From: Bacteroidales bacterium
GTDB lineage: Bacteria > Bacteroidota > Bacteroidia > Bacteroidales > UBA10428
Assembly: GCA_016935355.1 (NCBI GenBank)
Contig: JAFGRC010000113.1
Span: 1-44,124 of the forward strand
Length of the DNA: 44,124 bases
Direction of reading: 5' to 3'
Numbering within the stretch: the first letter of the stretch is position 1; every line of letters begins with the position of its first letter. The notes under the pieces are model-generated. The model saw only the letters and a list, made by a program, of their open reading frames with translations, was not told the origin of the DNA and ran no database searches. A program made the translations under genes and the position numbers. Positions 42,926 to 44,124 of this stretch are shown here, piece by piece.

Positions 42926-44065
42926 ATGAAAATTTTAATTTGTCCCGATTCCTTTAAAGAAAGTTTGTCCGCTTCTTTTGCCTGCGCGCATATTCATGCA
43001 GGCGTACTGAGTGTCCTTCCCGGTTCAACATGCAAAATACTACCCATGGCTGACGGGGGTGAAGGTACTGTTGAAACACTGATCTCTTCTCTGGGAGGCA
43101 GGTACATGGAAGTCACTGTCCACGACCCTCTGATGAGGCCTGTCAGTGCTAAATACGGCATTTTAAGCGACGGAATCACTGCCGTGATCGAGATGGCTGC
43201 GGCTTCAGGTCTACCCCTGCTTGAAAAGCATGAGAGAGATCCTTTTGTTACAACTTCCTTCGGGACCGGCGAATTAATCAAATCCGCACTGGAACATGAT
43301 TGTAATAAGATCATTCTGGGGATGGGAGGAAGTGCCACAATGGATGCAGGTACCGGAATGGCACAGGCTCTTGGCATCATTTTCAGGGATTATCGAGGTA
43401 TGAATGCAGGCATGGGAGGAGGATCGCTGAACCGCATCACAAAAATTGATTTTTCACACACAGATCCGCGCCTGAAAGACTGCAATATAATTGCAGTAAG
43501 CGATGTAAATAATCCGCTTACAGGCAAAAATGGAGCAGCATATGTATACGGACCGCAAAAGGGAGCAACAGCGGAAAAAGTCAAATTACTGGATGAAAAC
43601 CTCAGGCACCTGTCAGGTATCATCCGGCGATACCTTAATGTTGATGTTGAAAACACACCCGGTGCAGGTGCTGCAGGTGGACTCGGCGCGGGACTTTTGG
43701 CATTTCTGAATGCCATACTTGAACCGGGTTTTGATCTGATCGCACGGATGGTTGGACTAAACCACTGGATTCAATGGGCTGATCTGATCATCACCGGTGA
43801 AGGCAAAATGGATGTGCAAACATCTTTCGGAAAAGTACCTACCGGAATAGCCCGTATAGCAAACCGTTTAAAAAAACCTGTGGTTGCCTTTACCGGCTAT
43901 ATTGACAAGGGCTGGTATACCATGCCTCACCCTGAATTTATCGCAGTTGTTCCCATTGCGGACAAACCGTTAACCATGAAACAATCAATCGCTCAGGCGG
44001 GAATATTACTTGAACGTGCTGCAGAAAGAACCATGCGAATCCTGCAATTGGGCAGGGCGATGTAA
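42926..44065 (+). CDS. Glycerate kinase (GarK/GlxK family)
   Basis: Phosphorylates D-glycerate with ATP, feeding glycerate from serine, glyoxylate or sugar-acid breakdown into lower glycolysis; family members make 2- or 3-phosphoglycerate, and the product cannot be told by eye. The 379-residue protein has the family opening MKILICPDSFKESLSA, PMADGGEGTVETL, MAAASGLPLL, the tract FGTGELIKSAL, ILGMGGSATMDAGTGMAQALG, DVNNPLTG.NGAA.VYGPQKGA, GAGAAGGLGAGLLAFL, and the active-site tract DLIITGEGKMD. The ATG at 42926 is the family start; an in-frame TTG at 42896 would overlap the inverted repeat. It is complete; the stop at 44063-44065 abuts the terminal microsatellite. Confidence 0.95.
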   Translation: MKILICPDSFKESLSASFACAHIHAGVLSVLPGSTCKILPMADGGEGTVETLISSLGGRYMEVTVHDPLMRPVSAKYGILSDGITAVIEMAAASGLPLLEKHERDPFVTTSFGTGELIKSALEHDCNKIILGMGGSATMDAGTGMAQALGIIFRDYRGMNAGMGGGSLNRITKIDFSHTDPRLKDCNIIAVSDVNNPLTGKNGAAYVYGPQKGATAEKVKLLDENLRHLSGIIRRYLNVDVENTPGAGAAGGLGAGLLAFLNAILEPGFDLIARMVGLNHWIQWADLIITGEGKMDVQTSFGKVPTGIARIANRLKKPVVAFTGYIDKGWYTMPHPEFIAVVPIADKPLTMKQSIAQAGILLERAAERTMRILQLGRAM

Positions 44066-44124
44066 CCCATCCCACCCCCACCCTCACCCCCACCCCCACC
44101 CTCACCCCCACCCTCACCCCCACC
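44066..44124. repeat. YCACCC hexamer microsatellite at the window end
   Basis: Starting right after the glycerate kinase stop, the hexamer YCACCC (CCACCC or TCACCC) repeats about nine times from 44072, after one imperfect unit, and runs off the right edge. The minus strand is a G-run array with G-quadruplex potential. Open frames reading Val-Gly repeats on the minus strand are artefacts of this repeat. Confidence 0.9.

Noticed and set aside
43938-44123. Minus-strand open frame with Val-Gly repeats
   Set aside because: Produced by the YCACCC microsatellite and the antisense of glycerate kinase.

Overview
The window reads as chromosomal DNA of a Bacteroidota bacterium, most likely an environmental member of the Bacteroidales/Marinilabiliales side of the phylum (inference). 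Pointers are: Bacteroidota-style -7 elements (TAnnTTTG) ahead of several genes; weak or absent Shine-Dalgarno sequences; an MraY with the long loop insertion seen in this phylum; a short FtsL-like protein; an S46 dipeptidyl-peptidase; a type III pantothenate kinase close to LptC, a CNNM/CBS membrane protein and a PpiD-like foldase; and PorT-type beta-barrel and YfiR-type secreted proteins. No rRNA, tRNA, CRISPR array, phage gene or transposase was seen.

Layout. (1) 1-8.5 kb: a 7TM sensor histidine kinase cut by the left edge, a secreted protein of unknown function, an ectoine-type aspartokinase (Ask_Ect-like) overlapping an 819-residue acyl-activating/acyl-carrier/acyltransferase fusion, a small orphan protein, an outer-membrane barrel, and a second, convergent aspartokinase. 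(2) 8.6-14.6 kb: mfd (transcription-repair coupling factor), a DUF937-like protein, a secreted coiled-coil protein and a PlsC-type acyltransferase. (3) 14.7-30.2 kb: an uninterrupted division and cell-wall (dcw) cluster, all on the plus strand: mraZ, rsmH, ftsL-like, ftsI (PASTA-bearing PBP), murE, mraY, murD, ftsW, murG, murC, ftsQ, ftsA, ftsZ. It carries the cytoplasmic and membrane steps of meso-DAP peptidoglycan synthesis from MurC to MurG except MurF, plus the divisome core. A four-copy, 10-bp-spaced TGGGN array lies ahead of mraZ and is the expected MraZ autoregulatory operator. (4) 30.2-36.8 kb, minus strand: PpiD-like foldase, CNNM/CBS protein, LptC, CoaX and a MOP-superfamily flippase, an envelope-biogenesis block. 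(5) 36.8-40.7 kb, plus strand: rnhB, an S46 dipeptidyl-peptidase, a MarC-family membrane protein and rnhA. (6) 40.7-44.1 kb: a SiaB-like kinase, a membrane-anchored protein that may carry a PqqD-like domain, a YfiR-like secreted protein and glycerate kinase. The gaps here are unusually rich in inverted repeats, including a clear bidirectional terminator and a 12-bp inverted repeat around a 45-bp loop. The window ends in a YCACCC hexamer microsatellite.

Most of the window is conserved housekeeping DNA. The least explained parts are the Ask_Ect-like/acyl-ligase gene pair near the left end and the palindromes and signalling-type proteins at 40.7-42.9 kb. No complete new defence, mobile or biosynthetic system could be supported from the sequence alone.
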